The position numbers and the translations under genes are program-made. From assembly GCF_022921095.1 (NCBI RefSeq), contig NZ_CP095053.1, positions 2,274,501 to 2,338,500 on the forward strand: 64,000 nt of DNA. Direction: 5' to 3'. This document shows positions 33,648 through 43,645 of this stretch, piece after piece. Source of the stretch: Hymenobacter aerilatus. Its GTDB lineage: Bacteria > Bacteroidota > Bacteroidia > Cytophagales > Hymenobacteraceae. Position 1 is the first letter of the stretch. Each line of letters opens with the position of its first letter. The notes below the pieces were generated by a model. The model saw only the letters and a program-made list of their open reading frames with translations. It was not told the origin of the DNA and made no database searches.

Positions 33648-36600
33648 ATGAAAATTCCCTTACTTCACACTAACAGCCTGGTACTGGCCGCTTCTCTCTG
33701 CGGAGCATCGGCAGCAATGCCTGGGGAAAGCTTGGCTTCTGCTCGGCTAACGGCGCCTTTCCTCCAAGCGGATGGCCCCGTCAAAGGTCGGGTGGTCGAC
33801 GACAAAGGCATGGGGTTGCCCGGCGTAAACGTGGTAGTAAAAGGCAGCACCACTGGCACACAAACAGATGCTGACGGTCAGTACAGTCTGGATGCTCCCG
33901 CTAATGCTGTATTGGTATTTAGCTTTGTAGGCTCCACTGCCCAGGAAATAGCAGTAGGAGGACGCTCAACCGTCAATGTGACCCTACAACCCGATACCAA
34001 GGCACTTGGCGAGGTAGTGGTAGTAGGCTACGGCACCCAGCGCCGCGCCGACCTGACCAGCTCGGTGGCCAGCGTGAAAGAGGAAAACTTTATCAAAGGC
34101 GCTACGAAGGATGCAGGCCAGCTGCTGCAAGGCAAGGTGGCTGGCCTCACGGTAAGCACGCCCAGCGGCGACCCTACCGCCAACAGCCAGATTCTGTTAC
34201 GCGGTACGGCTACCCTAAACTCCAGCACGCAGCCCTTGGTGCTTATCGACGGGATTCCTGGCACGCTAAATACCGTTGCGCCAGAAGATATTGAGTCGAT
34301 TGACGTGCTCAAGGATGGCTCGGCAGCGGCTATCTACGGCACGCGTGGCACAAACGGTGTTATCTTAATCACAACGCGGCGCCCAAAGGGCAACATTACG
34401 CCAACCATCGAATACAGCGGCTACGTGAGCACGCAGCGCATTGCACGCCGCCCCGAAATGCTGACGGCCAGCGAGTATCGACAGAAGTTAGCTGACGGGG
34501 TAGCCTTCACCGATCAAGGTGCCAGTACCGATTGGATCAAAGCAATCAGCCAAGACCCCTTGATTCATGTGCACAACCTCACGTTTAAAGGGGGCAATGG
34601 GCAAACTAACTACCTGATTAACGGCAACTACCGCTACTTCGAGGGCATCTTCCAGAAGTCTGATAACCGCACGTTTACAGGCCGCGCCGATGTCAACCAC
34701 ACGATGTTTGATGGCCGGGTGAAAATCAACCTGGGTATTCTAAACAGCAACAACCGCTTTACTACTACTGCCGATGGTGGCAGCTTCAATGGCTATACCT
34801 ACCGACAGGCCGTTATCCGAAACCCAACGGCGCCTATTTACAATGAGAATGGTACGTATGCGCAACAGCTTTCCTTATTCAACTACGAGAATCCACTTTC
34901 TCGACTCTACAACTCAGACGGTGAGAACACCTCTCAGAACACACGTCTGAACGGTAGTATTGTATGGGAGCCCATCGATAATTTGCAATTGAAGGCCTTG
35001 GCTTCCAATACCCGCTACAATCAAGTACGTGGCTATTCAGAAGACAAACAACATCCTTCTACCTTGCGAGACGGCCTGAATGGTTATGCCTCCCGGGGCA
35101 CTACTCAAGTCATTGATAAACTAGCCGAACTGACGGCTACCTACAACCGCAGCTTTGGAGAGCACCGCTTTTCGGCATTGGCTGGCTATAGCTACCAGCA
35201 GAATACAGCCGAAAACTATTACATGCAGAACTGGGATTTCCCGACCGATTTATTTACCTACAACAACATCGGTATCGGAAACGCCGTCCGCCTAGGCCGG
35301 GCCCCTATCTACAGCGACAAAGGGCGTTGGAACCTCGTGGGTTTCTTTGGCCGTGTAACCTATAACTACAAGGAAAAATACTTGCTGCTCGCCAGTGTGC
35401 GACGCGAGGCTTCATCGCGTTTCCTAGGAGCGAAACAACCCTGGGGCACCTTCCCGGCTGTTTCGGTGGGGTGGCGTCTCAACCAGGAGAACTTTCTGCA
35501 GGGTGCTTCATTCATTGATGACTTAAAGCTCCGCGCGGGTTATGGTGTAACGGGTACAGCTCCTGATGCCTCTTTCCTCGGGGTAGCTCGGCTTGGATAC
35601 ACAGGCTTCTTCCTTTCTAATGGCACGTGGGTGCAGACGTTGAGCCCCGTAAGCAATCCAAACCCCTCGCTACGCTGGGAGGAAAAGCATGAAACCAATG
35701 TGGGTCTCGATTACTCTTTCCTCAAAGGACGCATCAGCGGCACAGTAGATTATTACATCCGTCGCACCAACGGTCTACTCTACAACTATCAGGTACCCTC
35801 GCCCCCAAACTTGTTTACGACCACCACAGCCAACGTAGGCTCCATGGAAAACAAAGGCATTGAGGTGTTGCTCAACCTGATACCGGCGCAAACCAAAAAC
35901 TTTGTTTGGAACTCTAGCTTCAACTTCTCTAATAATCAAAACAAGCTCGTTTCGCTTACCAACGACCTCTACACACTTACCAATAATTTCTTCACGACCG
36001 GTTACACCGGGGAACCCATTCAGACCTATACCCACCGGGTAGAAGTAGGGAAGCGTCTGGGTGACTTCTACGGTTACAAAGTTGTAGACGTAACCGACGA
36101 CGGACAGTGGATTTACGAAACCAAAGACGGAGAGCGGCTGCCCTACAATCAGTTCACGCACAGTGAAGACGATAAGCAAGTACTAGGCAATGGCTTGCCA
36201 AAATATTACGCTGGCTGGAATAACAACTTCCAATACAAGCAGTTCGACTTAGGTATTACCATGCGCGGTGCCTTTGGCTACCAAATTCTGAATTTCCAGC
36301 GCATGTACTACGAGAATACGGGTGTAACGCAGTACAACCGCCTTCGCTCTGCTTATGACAGAGTGTTCGATAAGGCGGTGCTCAGCACGAGCATGCCGCT
36401 AGAATATAACAGCTACTACGTCGAAAACGGCAGCTTCTGGAAAGTTGATAACATCACCCTGGGCTACAACTTTAAGCCAAATCCGGTGAAGTATATCAAG
36501 AATATGCGTGTGTACGTGTCTACGCTTAACACCTTCACTATCACCGGCTATTCAGGTATAGACCCCGAGGTGAATCGCATTGGTCTTGCACCCGGCAACG

Positions 36601-36662
36601 ATGACCGCGACAAATACCCAACGGTACGGACCTTCACGCTCGGCGCCAACCTTACCTTCTAA
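33648..36662 (+). CDS. SusC/RagA-family TonB-linked outer membrane transporter
   Basis: 1004 residues from MKIPLLHTNSLVLAASLCGA; earlier codons of the frame overlap the operator region. After the signal peptide comes a carboxypeptidase-like domain (about 48-125, VKGRVVDDKGMGLPGVNVVV), then the SusC box GEVVVVGYGTQRRADLTSSV, a plug with VLIDGIPG and DVLKDGSAAAIYGTRGTNGV, and a beta-barrel to the end. It imports oligosaccharides or glycopeptides with the SusD lipoprotein encoded 18 bases downstream. There is no N-terminal STN domain, so anti-sigma signalling is not expected, in line with LacI control. Confidence 0.95.
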   Translation: MKIPLLHTNSLVLAASLCGASAAMPGESLASARLTAPFLQADGPVKGRVVDDKGMGLPGVNVVVKGSTTGTQTDADGQYSLDAPANAVLVFSFVGSTAQEIAVGGRSTVNVTLQPDTKALGEVVVVGYGTQRRADLTSSVASVKEENFIKGATKDAGQLLQGKVAGLTVSTPSGDPTANSQILLRGTATLNSSTQPLVLIDGIPGTLNTVAPEDIESIDVLKDGSAAAIYGTRGTNGVILITTRRPKGNITPTIEYSGYVSTQRIARRPEMLTASEYRQKLADGVAFTDQGASTDWIKAISQDPLIHVHNLTFKGGNGQTNYLINGNYRYFEGIFQKSDNRTFTGRADVNHTMFDGRVKINLGILNSNNRFTTTADGGSFNGYTYRQAVIRNPTAPIYNENGTYAQQLSLFNYENPLSRLYNSDGENTSQNTRLNGSIVWEPIDNLQLKALASNTRYNQVRGYSEDKQHPSTLRDGLNGYASRGTTQVIDKLAELTATYNRSFGEHRFSALAGYSYQQNTAENYYMQNWDFPTDLFTYNNIGIGNAVRLGRAPIYSDKGRWNLVGFFGRVTYNYKEKYLLLASVRREASSRFLGAKQPWGTFPAVSVGWRLNQENFLQGASFIDDLKLRAGYGVTGTAPDASFLGVARLGYTGFFLSNGTWVQTLSPVSNPNPSLRWEEKHETNVGLDYSFLKGRISGTVDYYIRRTNGLLYNYQVPSPPNLFTTTTANVGSMENKGIEVLLNLIPAQTKNFVWNSSFNFSNNQNKLVSLTNDLYTLTNNFFTTGYTGEPIQTYTHRVEVGKRLGDFYGYKVVDVTDDGQWIYETKDGERLPYNQFTHSEDDKQVLGNGLPKYYAGWNNNFQYKQFDLGITMRGAFGYQILNFQRMYYENTGVTQYNRLRSAYDRVFDKAVLSTSMPLEYNSYYVENGSFWKVDNITLGYNFKPNPVKYIKNMRVYVSTLNTFTITGYSGIDPEVNRIGLAPGNDDRDKYPTVRTFTLGANLTF

Positions 36663-36679
36663 CCCGCCCTCCCTTATCC

Positions 36680-38308
36680 ATGAAAACCATCGCTAAGTCA
36701 TTGCGCGTTAGCCTACTGGCAGCTACTACGCTCAGCCTTCTCAACGCCTGCACGAAGCTCGACGACGAGAGCTACAACCAGATTGTTACGAGTCAGTTTA
36801 CACCCACGTCTCAGGATTTGCTGGCCCTAGTTGGCCCGGCTTATAGTACATGGCGGCCGCTTTATCTGGAATTTAATGGTGTTTACCGTATCAACGAAAC
36901 ATCGACGGATGCGACGGTTACGCCGGCTCGACCCAATGGTTGGGTAGACGATGGCTCTTATCGGCGGCTACACGAGCACAAATGGACGGCACTAGACGCC
37001 ACTCCACGTGATGCCTGGACGCAGTCGTATGCAGGCATTACCAACTGCAACCGAGTGCTCTACCAAATTGAAGCCGGGCAAATTCCAGTTACTGCGGGTA
37101 AAGAACAGCTTATTGCAGAGCTACGCGTGCTACGCGCCTCATACTACTACATTCTCTGCGACTTGTTTGGCAACGTACCAGTTGTAGATAAATTCGACGT
37201 TCCGGCAGGTTTTCTACCCACACAAAGCACTCGGAAACAGGTATACGATTTCGTTGTGAAAGAAATCACGGAGTCCATACCTGCACTTACCGACGTTGCG
37301 GATGCCACCACGTATGGGCGTTTCAGTAATAAATGGGCTGCCCAAGCGCTTCTCGCTAAAGTCTACCTCAATGCGCAGGTATATACAGGACAAGCCGAAT
37401 GGGTAAAATGTATTGCGGCCTGCGACGCGGTAATCAATTCCGGCAAATACTCGTTGGAAGCTATTCAGGCAAGTGTCTTTAGAACCCAGAATGAGGGTTC
37501 AAAGGAAATCATTTTTGCTATTCCTTTTGATGAAGTATATGCGCAGGGGTTCCGCATTCATATGCAGACTTTGCAACCCCAAAACCAACAAACCTACAAC
37601 GCACAGGGTAGTATGTGGGGCGGTGGCATCTGCGCCATTCCGCAGTTCATCAGCACCTACGACCCAGACGATACTCGTTTGAAGCAAAACTGGATTCAGG
37701 GGCAGCAATACTCTTCTTCCGGGGCACCGCTCGTGGGCGTGTTTGGCGCCACTACGGGCAAACCGCTGGCATTCACCAACACGCTACCCGGCATCGATAA
37801 TTCTTTAGAAACAGATGGCTTCCGGGTAGGCAAGTTTGAAATCAAGCAGGGAGTGCGCGTCGACCTCAGCAACGACTTCCCCCTGTTCCGCTACGCCGAT
37901 ATCCTGATGATGAAAGCCGAATCGCAGTTGCGCTTGGGCCAGTCAGGGCCTGCTGCAGCCTTGGTTACGCAGGTACGCCAGCGCAACTTCATCAACAACC
38001 CCTCGAAAGCCACTGTGACAGGCGCTGACCTACTCAAGGGTAGCACTTACCAATACGGCCCGGCGCGCAACAATGTGGTGAGCCCGGTAGAAGGTGGCGC
38101 CGATATTCAATACGGCCGTTTCCTAGACGAGCTAGGGTGGGAATTCACTGCCGAAGGTCACCGCCGCCAGGATATGATCCGCTTTGGGGTGTACACCAAG
38201 AAATCGTGGCTGTCGCACGTACCCAATGGCGACTACCGCACGCTGATGCCCATTCCGCAAAACGTGTTGAATACCAACGCAAACCTAAAGCAAAACCCCG
38301 GCTACTAA
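36680..38308 (+). CDS. SusD/RagB-family surface glycan-binding lipoprotein
   Basis: 542 residues. A lipoprotein signal with Cys in LSLLNACTKLDD, then the SusD fold: RVLRASYYYILCDLFGNVPV near residue 155, FSNKWAAQALLAKVYLNAQV in the TPR-like helices, and the C-terminal signature LFRYADILMMKAESQLRL, with EFTAEGHRRQDMIRFG near 490. It is the surface partner of the SusC transporter immediately upstream and forms the lid that binds substrate. A strong hairpin follows the stop. Confidence 0.95.
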   Translation: MKTIAKSLRVSLLAATTLSLLNACTKLDDESYNQIVTSQFTPTSQDLLALVGPAYSTWRPLYLEFNGVYRINETSTDATVTPARPNGWVDDGSYRRLHEHKWTALDATPRDAWTQSYAGITNCNRVLYQIEAGQIPVTAGKEQLIAELRVLRASYYYILCDLFGNVPVVDKFDVPAGFLPTQSTRKQVYDFVVKEITESIPALTDVADATTYGRFSNKWAAQALLAKVYLNAQVYTGQAEWVKCIAACDAVINSGKYSLEAIQASVFRTQNEGSKEIIFAIPFDEVYAQGFRIHMQTLQPQNQQTYNAQGSMWGGGICAIPQFISTYDPDDTRLKQNWIQGQQYSSSGAPLVGVFGATTGKPLAFTNTLPGIDNSLETDGFRVGKFEIKQGVRVDLSNDFPLFRYADILMMKAESQLRLGQSGPAAALVTQVRQRNFINNPSKATVTGADLLKGSTYQYGPARNNVVSPVEGGADIQYGRFLDELGWEFTAEGHRRQDMIRFGVYTKKSWLSHVPNGDYRTLMPIPQNVLNTNANLKQNPGY

Positions 38309-38325
38309 CCTAGCCCTAGTCGGCC

Positions 38326-38366
38326 AAAGCGAGGAGCTAACTCACTGCTGAGTAGTTCCTCGCTTT
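38326..38366 (+). terminator. Strong hairpin after susD
   Basis: AAAGCGAGGA (38326-38335) pairs with TCCTCGCTTT (38357-38366), with an inner ACTCA/TGAGT stem. Only CGGGGGC follows, so it may be a weak terminator or processing site that lowers expression of the downstream genes. Confidence 0.5.
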
Positions 38367-38448
38367 CGGGGGCTTCGTGCAACTGTTTGAGCGTCGCCGC
38401 ATTGAACTGACCGCATAGGCTTTTTTAATTTTTCTTCTGCTCTCCTTC

Positions 38449-41400
38449 ATGCTTTTCAAGCACTCGTTTTGTGTTGCCGCTAGCCTACTGCTCGTGCTGT
38501 TGTACCTCACTGGTTGCCAGCACGAGCAGCGAGCCGCAGTACCTAAGAACGCGCTATTTCAGTTGGTGCCGGCGGAGGAAAGTCACGTCACATTCCGTAA
38601 CGACCTTCAAGAGGACGAGCTGACGAATGTGCTGGTATACGAATACACATACAACGGCGGTGGTGTGGCCTTGGGCGATGTGAACAACGACGGCCTTGAT
38701 GACATTTACTTTACTGCCAACAAGGGTAGCAACAAGCTCTACCTCAACAAAGGCAACCTTCACTTTGAGGACGCGACCGACGCTGCGGGTGTGGCGCTGC
38801 CGCTCGGCTGGAAAACCGGCGTGACCATGGTCGACCTGAATGCCGACGGCCTGCTCGACTTCTACGTGTGCCGCTCGGGCGACTTGCCGGGCAAGATTCG
38901 CCAAAATCAGCTGTTTCTGAATCTGGGGCCGGATGCGCAGGGCGTGCCGCATTTTCGGGAGCAAGCTGCTGCTTGTGGGCTGGCCGACTCGGCTTACAGC
39001 ACCCAGGCGGTGTTCTTTGATTACGACAAAGACCAGGACCTCGACATGCTCCTGCTGAACCACAGTCCGCGCCGGTTTGAGAACCTGGATGAGTTCTACA
39101 TCAAGCAGCTCATGCGAACTCCCGACGCGCTGACGGGCCTGAAGCTGTACCGCAACGAAGGCACCCGCGAAGGCCTACCCCAGTTTCGGGAGGTGGCCAC
39201 GGCGGCAGGCCTGCTAAACACGCGGCTGACGTTTGCGCTCGGTGCCTCGGTGGCCGACCTCAACAACGACGGCTGGCCCGACATCTACCTTTCCAACGAC
39301 TACCTAGCCCCCGACTACCTCTACCTCAACAACCACGACGGCACCTTCACCGACCAGCTCGGCAACCAGATGGGCCACACCTCGCTCTCGTCGATGGGCA
39401 ACGACGCAGCCGACCTCAACAACGACGGCTACGCCGACGTGTGTACCCTCGATATGCTGCCCGAGGACAACCGACGGCAGAAGCTGCTCTTTGCCAGCGA
39501 CAACTACGAGCTGTTCCGCATTCGCGACGAGGCGGGTCTGCATAAGCAGTACATGCGCAACATGCTGCACCTCAATAATGGCAACGGCACTTTCAGCGAG
39601 GTTGGGCAGCTAGCGGGCATCTCAAATACTGACTGGAGTTGGTCCCCGTTGCTGGCCGACTACGATAATGACGGTTGGAAAGACCTGTTCATCACCAACG
39701 GCTTTCTGCACGACTACACCAACCTCGACTTTCTCAAGTACATGGGCGACTTTCTGCACGACCGCCAGGGCGACGTGCAGCGCAAGAACCTGCTGGACTT
39801 GGTACGCAAAATGCCTTCTTCCAACGTGGTGGGCTACGCGTTCCGCAACAATGGCGATGCTACGTTCGCCAACGTCAGCGCCGACTGGGGTATCACGGAA
39901 CCCGCCAACAGCAACGGCGCCGCCTACGCCGACCTCGACAACGACGGCGACCTGGACGTGGTGGTCAACAACCTCAACGGCGAGGCTTTTCTCTACCGCA
40001 ACACGGCGGAAAAGCAACTGAAGAACCACGGCCTTTCTGTTCGATTGGAGGGCACGGGAGCCAACCGCCTGGGTATTGGGACAAAAGTGCTGCTGTACGG
40101 TCCTGGAGGCACGCAGATCCAGGAACAACTAGTTGGGCGCGGCTACGAGTCGAGCGTGTCGCCGGTGCTGCATTTTGGTCTAGGCAAGCAACACCAAGCC
40201 GATTCGGTGCGCGTAATGTGGCCGAGCGGTATGCAGCAGGTAGTGCGCGCCGTTGCAGCCGGCAAGCTACTGGTGCTGCGCGAAGCGGAAGCGCAAAAGC
40301 CCCTAGCGCCAGCTCCGGCCATGCCTAGCTTGCCAGTGTTTGCGGCGGTGACTTCACCGATTGCAGCAGTAGCGGAGGAAAATAACGTGAATGATTTCAA
40401 GCGCCAACCGCTACTGATTAATAGCTTATCGTATAGCGGCCCATGCCTGGTGCAGGCCGATGTAAACGGCGACGGTCGGCAGGACATGTTTATGGGTGGT
40501 GCCTCGGGTCATGCCAGCCGCATCTTTGTACAGCAAGCTTCAGGAAAGTTTGCGGAGCTACCGCAGCCAGCCTTGGAAGCCGACTACTTGCACGAAGACA
40601 CCGACGCGGCTTTCTTGGACGCAGACCGCGACGGCGACCTGGACCTCTATGTAGCCAGTGGTGGCTACGACAACTTCCTACCCGGCGACGCCCTGCTGCA
40701 AGATCGGCTCTACCTCAACGATGGGCGCGGCAACTTCAGCAAAAGCTCCGCGGGCAGCCTGCCCACCATGCCCACTAGCACCGCCTGCGTGCGGGTAGCT
40801 GACGTGAACGGCGACGGTGCTCCGGACCTCTTTGTGGGGGGACGTGTGACGCCCGGCCGCTACCCCGAGCCGCCGACCAGCTACCTGTTGCTCAACGACG
40901 GCCACGGCCACTTCCGCGACCAGACGCCTACCCTAGCGCCGGTGCTTCAGCACCTGGGCATGGTAACCGATGCCGCCTGGGTAGACCTGAACCAAGACCA
41001 ACGGCCCGACTTAGTGACGGTGGGCGAATGGCTGCCAGTGCAAGTATGGGTGAATCAAAACGGCCGGCTCACCGACCAGACTGCTACCTACTTACCTGGC
41101 AAGCTCTCGGGTTGGTGGAACAAGCTGCTGGTGACTGACCTCAATCAAGATCACAAGCCCGATCTGGTAATCGGCAATATGGGTTTGAACACTCAGTGCC
41201 GGGCTACCGAGAGCCAGCCGGCAGAACTTTACTACAAAGACTTCGACGACAACGGCGCTGTTGATCCTATCCTGTGCATGTACTTGCAGGGGAAAAGCTA
41301 CCCCTTCGTGTCGCGCGACGAGTTGCTGGACCAGCTCAGCATGACACGCAGCCGTTTCCCGAACTACAAGAGCTACGCCGACGCCCAGCTTACCGATATT

Positions 41401-41808
41401 TTTAAGGCGGAAGAGTTGAAAGACGCCCCTGTATTACGCGCCAATCACTTGCAAACCACCTGTCTGCTGAGTACTCCACAAGCCAGGTATCGGCTAGCTC
41501 CTCTCCCACTCAAAGCGCAGTACACCCCCATCTTTGCCCTCACTACCCTCGACTACAACCACGACGGCTACCCCGACTTGCTACTAGGTGGCAACAGCAC
41601 TCACAGCCGCATCCGCTTCGGCAACAACGATGCAGGCTACGGCCTGCTACTACGCGGGGATGGGAAAGGCGGCTTCACCACGGTGCCGCAGCAACAATCT
41701 GGGCTACGGGTGCAGGGTGACGTGCGCAGCTTTGCCCAGCTTGGCCGGGTGCTGGTGGTGGGGCGCAATAATCAGCCCTTGCAGGCCTACACGCTCAATA
41801 GTCGATAA
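38449..41808 (+). CDS. FG-GAP/VCBS-repeat lipoprotein with ASPIC/UnbV domain
   Basis: 1119 residues with a lipoprotein signal ending in YLTGC. Repeated Asp-rich calcium-binding loops of beta-propeller type occur throughout (LGDVNNDGLDDIYF, VDLNADGLLDFYV, ADLNNDGWPDIYL, ADLDNDGDLDVVV, ADVNGDGRQDMFM, LDADRDGDLDLYV). At about residues 525-610 lies an ASPIC/UnbV-type segment (GIGTKVLLYGPGG, HFGLGKQHQADSVRVMWPSG). Proteins of this kind often follow SusCD in Cytophagales and are thought to be surface-exposed binding or scaffold proteins. No catalytic site is evident. Confidence 0.9.
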   Translation: MLFKHSFCVAASLLLVLLYLTGCQHEQRAAVPKNALFQLVPAEESHVTFRNDLQEDELTNVLVYEYTYNGGGVALGDVNNDGLDDIYFTANKGSNKLYLNKGNLHFEDATDAAGVALPLGWKTGVTMVDLNADGLLDFYVCRSGDLPGKIRQNQLFLNLGPDAQGVPHFREQAAACGLADSAYSTQAVFFDYDKDQDLDMLLLNHSPRRFENLDEFYIKQLMRTPDALTGLKLYRNEGTREGLPQFREVATAAGLLNTRLTFALGASVADLNNDGWPDIYLSNDYLAPDYLYLNNHDGTFTDQLGNQMGHTSLSSMGNDAADLNNDGYADVCTLDMLPEDNRRQKLLFASDNYELFRIRDEAGLHKQYMRNMLHLNNGNGTFSEVGQLAGISNTDWSWSPLLADYDNDGWKDLFITNGFLHDYTNLDFLKYMGDFLHDRQGDVQRKNLLDLVRKMPSSNVVGYAFRNNGDATFANVSADWGITEPANSNGAAYADLDNDGDLDVVVNNLNGEAFLYRNTAEKQLKNHGLSVRLEGTGANRLGIGTKVLLYGPGGTQIQEQLVGRGYESSVSPVLHFGLGKQHQADSVRVMWPSGMQQVVRAVAAGKLLVLREAEAQKPLAPAPAMPSLPVFAAVTSPIAAVAEENNVNDFKRQPLLINSLSYSGPCLVQADVNGDGRQDMFMGGASGHASRIFVQQASGKFAELPQPALEADYLHEDTDAAFLDADRDGDLDLYVASGGYDNFLPGDALLQDRLYLNDGRGNFSKSSAGSLPTMPTSTACVRVADVNGDGAPDLFVGGRVTPGRYPEPPTSYLLLNDGHGHFRDQTPTLAPVLQHLGMVTDAAWVDLNQDQRPDLVTVGEWLPVQVWVNQNGRLTDQTATYLPGKLSGWWNKLLVTDLNQDHKPDLVIGNMGLNTQCRATESQPAELYYKDFDDNGAVDPILCMYLQGKSYPFVSRDELLDQLSMTRSRFPNYKSYADAQLTDIFKAEELKDAPVLRANHLQTTCLLSTPQARYRLAPLPLKAQYTPIFALTTLDYNHDGYPDLLLGGNSTHSRIRFGNNDAGYGLLLRGDGKGGFTTVPQQQSGLRVQGDVRSFAQLGRVLVVGRNNQPLQAYTLNSR

Positions 41809-41870
41809 GCAGAAGCAGTATGCTGCTCCTGCCTCAGAATAGTTTGCAAACTACATCCTTACTAAGCACT

Positions 41871-43594
41871 ATGTTGCATCGTGTACGTCCCTTTTTACTG
41901 GCCATCTTCGCGTGGCTGGGATTATCTGTAGAGCAGGCAACAGCGCAAACCGAGCTGCGGCCTCTTACCTCGCTCGATGGCGTATATAGCCCGCCCCGAG
42001 GCAAGGGCGAAATGAAGTTCAGCTTCGCGTGGCCCGAGCCCTCAGCGGAGTTTGCGGGCTTTCAGTTTAGCTTCCGCGTGCAGACGTTTGAGAATGCCTA
42101 CGCCATCGACCCGGCTCGCACGCGACTGGAGCGCTCGGGCGACCGGCTACGCTACCTGTGTCAGGGCTTTACGTGGGCAGGCGGGCAGGAAAAAGCAGCG
42201 GGTGAGCTTACGGCGGAATTTCAGCGTAACCCCGATGGTAGTGTGGAGTGGCGCGTGTCCGCCCAGATGGATCAGCCGGTGAAATCCATCAGCACGGTGG
42301 TGCGGGGCATTCCGCGGGGCGAGCTGTCGCTGGCGGGTAACAACTTCTTCGACCCGCATGACGACGAAAACACATTTGAATACCCGCAGCTGTTTGGGCA
42401 GCTCTCTACCCCGCTGATAGTCATTAAAAAGCCGCAGGGCGGTTTCTTTGAGCTGTCGGCCCGACAAACGGAAGTGCGTCCGGCGCGCTTTTTTCTCCAA
42501 CCTGGCCCCGATAGTTACCGGGCTGAGTTGATTTATGAGCAAGCCGGCTGGGACCAGCGCGAGCGCATCCAAAGCTGCCAGTGGCACATAGGGGCCGCTC
42601 CCACGTATGAGGCCATTGCCAAGCCCTATTTCGACCGCCTCGCGCAAACCTACCGCATTCCGGCTTACGCTACCCGGCCCGATGTGCCCGCCTGGCTGCG
42701 CGACACGAAGCTGGTGGTGGCGCTGCACGGCGCCCACTGGACTGGTTTTATCTTCAATGATTACGCCAAGCAACTCACCATCCTGCGGTGGATTGCCACC
42801 CAGATCGACCCGAAGCACGTACTCGTGTTTTTACCTGGTTGGGATGGGCGCTACTACTGGAATTACCCTCTTTACCAGACCGACCCGCGCATGGGGGCGA
42901 CAAGGGCTTTCGGCAGCTTATCGACGAGGGCCACAAGCTTGGGTTTCACTTCTCGGCCATGTTTGGCACCAACTCGGCCAACCGCAAGCAGCCGGGATTC
43001 AAGAAGTTTGCTGATGCCGCCACCCAGCACGTCGACGGCGACAACTGGGACCTGAACTGGGTGGACTGGGACAACGACCGGCACGGCGACGGCTGGATGC
43101 CAGTGATGAACATTGGTGTGGCTTCGTGGCGCAATCATCTGCGCGACCGGATCGATAAGGTTATCAAGGACTACCATGTCGATTCGTATTTCATGGACAT
43201 TGCCGGGCTCTGGGAAAACAACCCCCAAGCCGACATGTACGAAGGCACCCGCCGGCTCGTGACCGACCTGGCGCAGCGCCACCCCGGCGTGCTACCCATT
43301 GCCGAAATGCACTACGACGCCCTGATGGGTGTATTCCCGCTGACGCAGGTGCCACGCTACCCGCTCTACCCATCTGGTTTCTATACCTATGTGGATAGCT
43401 ACAACCATCTGAGCCACCCCGCTCCGGGCACGGGCAGCACGGGTGTGCACGAGTACGGCTTCAGTAAGCCCCGGGCGGTGTCGGCCACCCAGCGCCCCAT
43501 CCCTACCATCACCTTCGCCGACGACACGTTCGATAAATACCGCGAACAAGTCGCCCAGGACATTCAGGCGGCCAAAGCCCGCAAGGTCGAGTAA
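41871..43594 (+). pseudogene. Secreted glycosidase-like protein broken by a frameshift
   Basis: The gene begins with the signal peptide MLHRVRPFLLAIFAWLGLSV and reads through WLRDTKLVVALHG and VFLPGWDGRYYWNYPLYQTD. At 42891-42898 (ATGGGGGC) one G of an expected run of six is missing and the frame moves. Reading on in the next frame restores GDKGFRQLIDEGHKLGFHFS, VDSYFMDIAGLWENN and PIAEMHYDALMG, to a stop at 43594. The joined product is about 574 residues and looks like a TIM-barrel glycoside hydrolase; DUF6259-type proteins are a possible match. The substrate is unknown. The homopolymer position means a true mutation, slippage or a sequencing error are all possible. Confidence 0.7.
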
Positions 43595-43645
43595 CCCGGG
43601 GTTTCGTTTTCCCTGACTCATGTGTTCCGCGCTAACTACTTCCAC

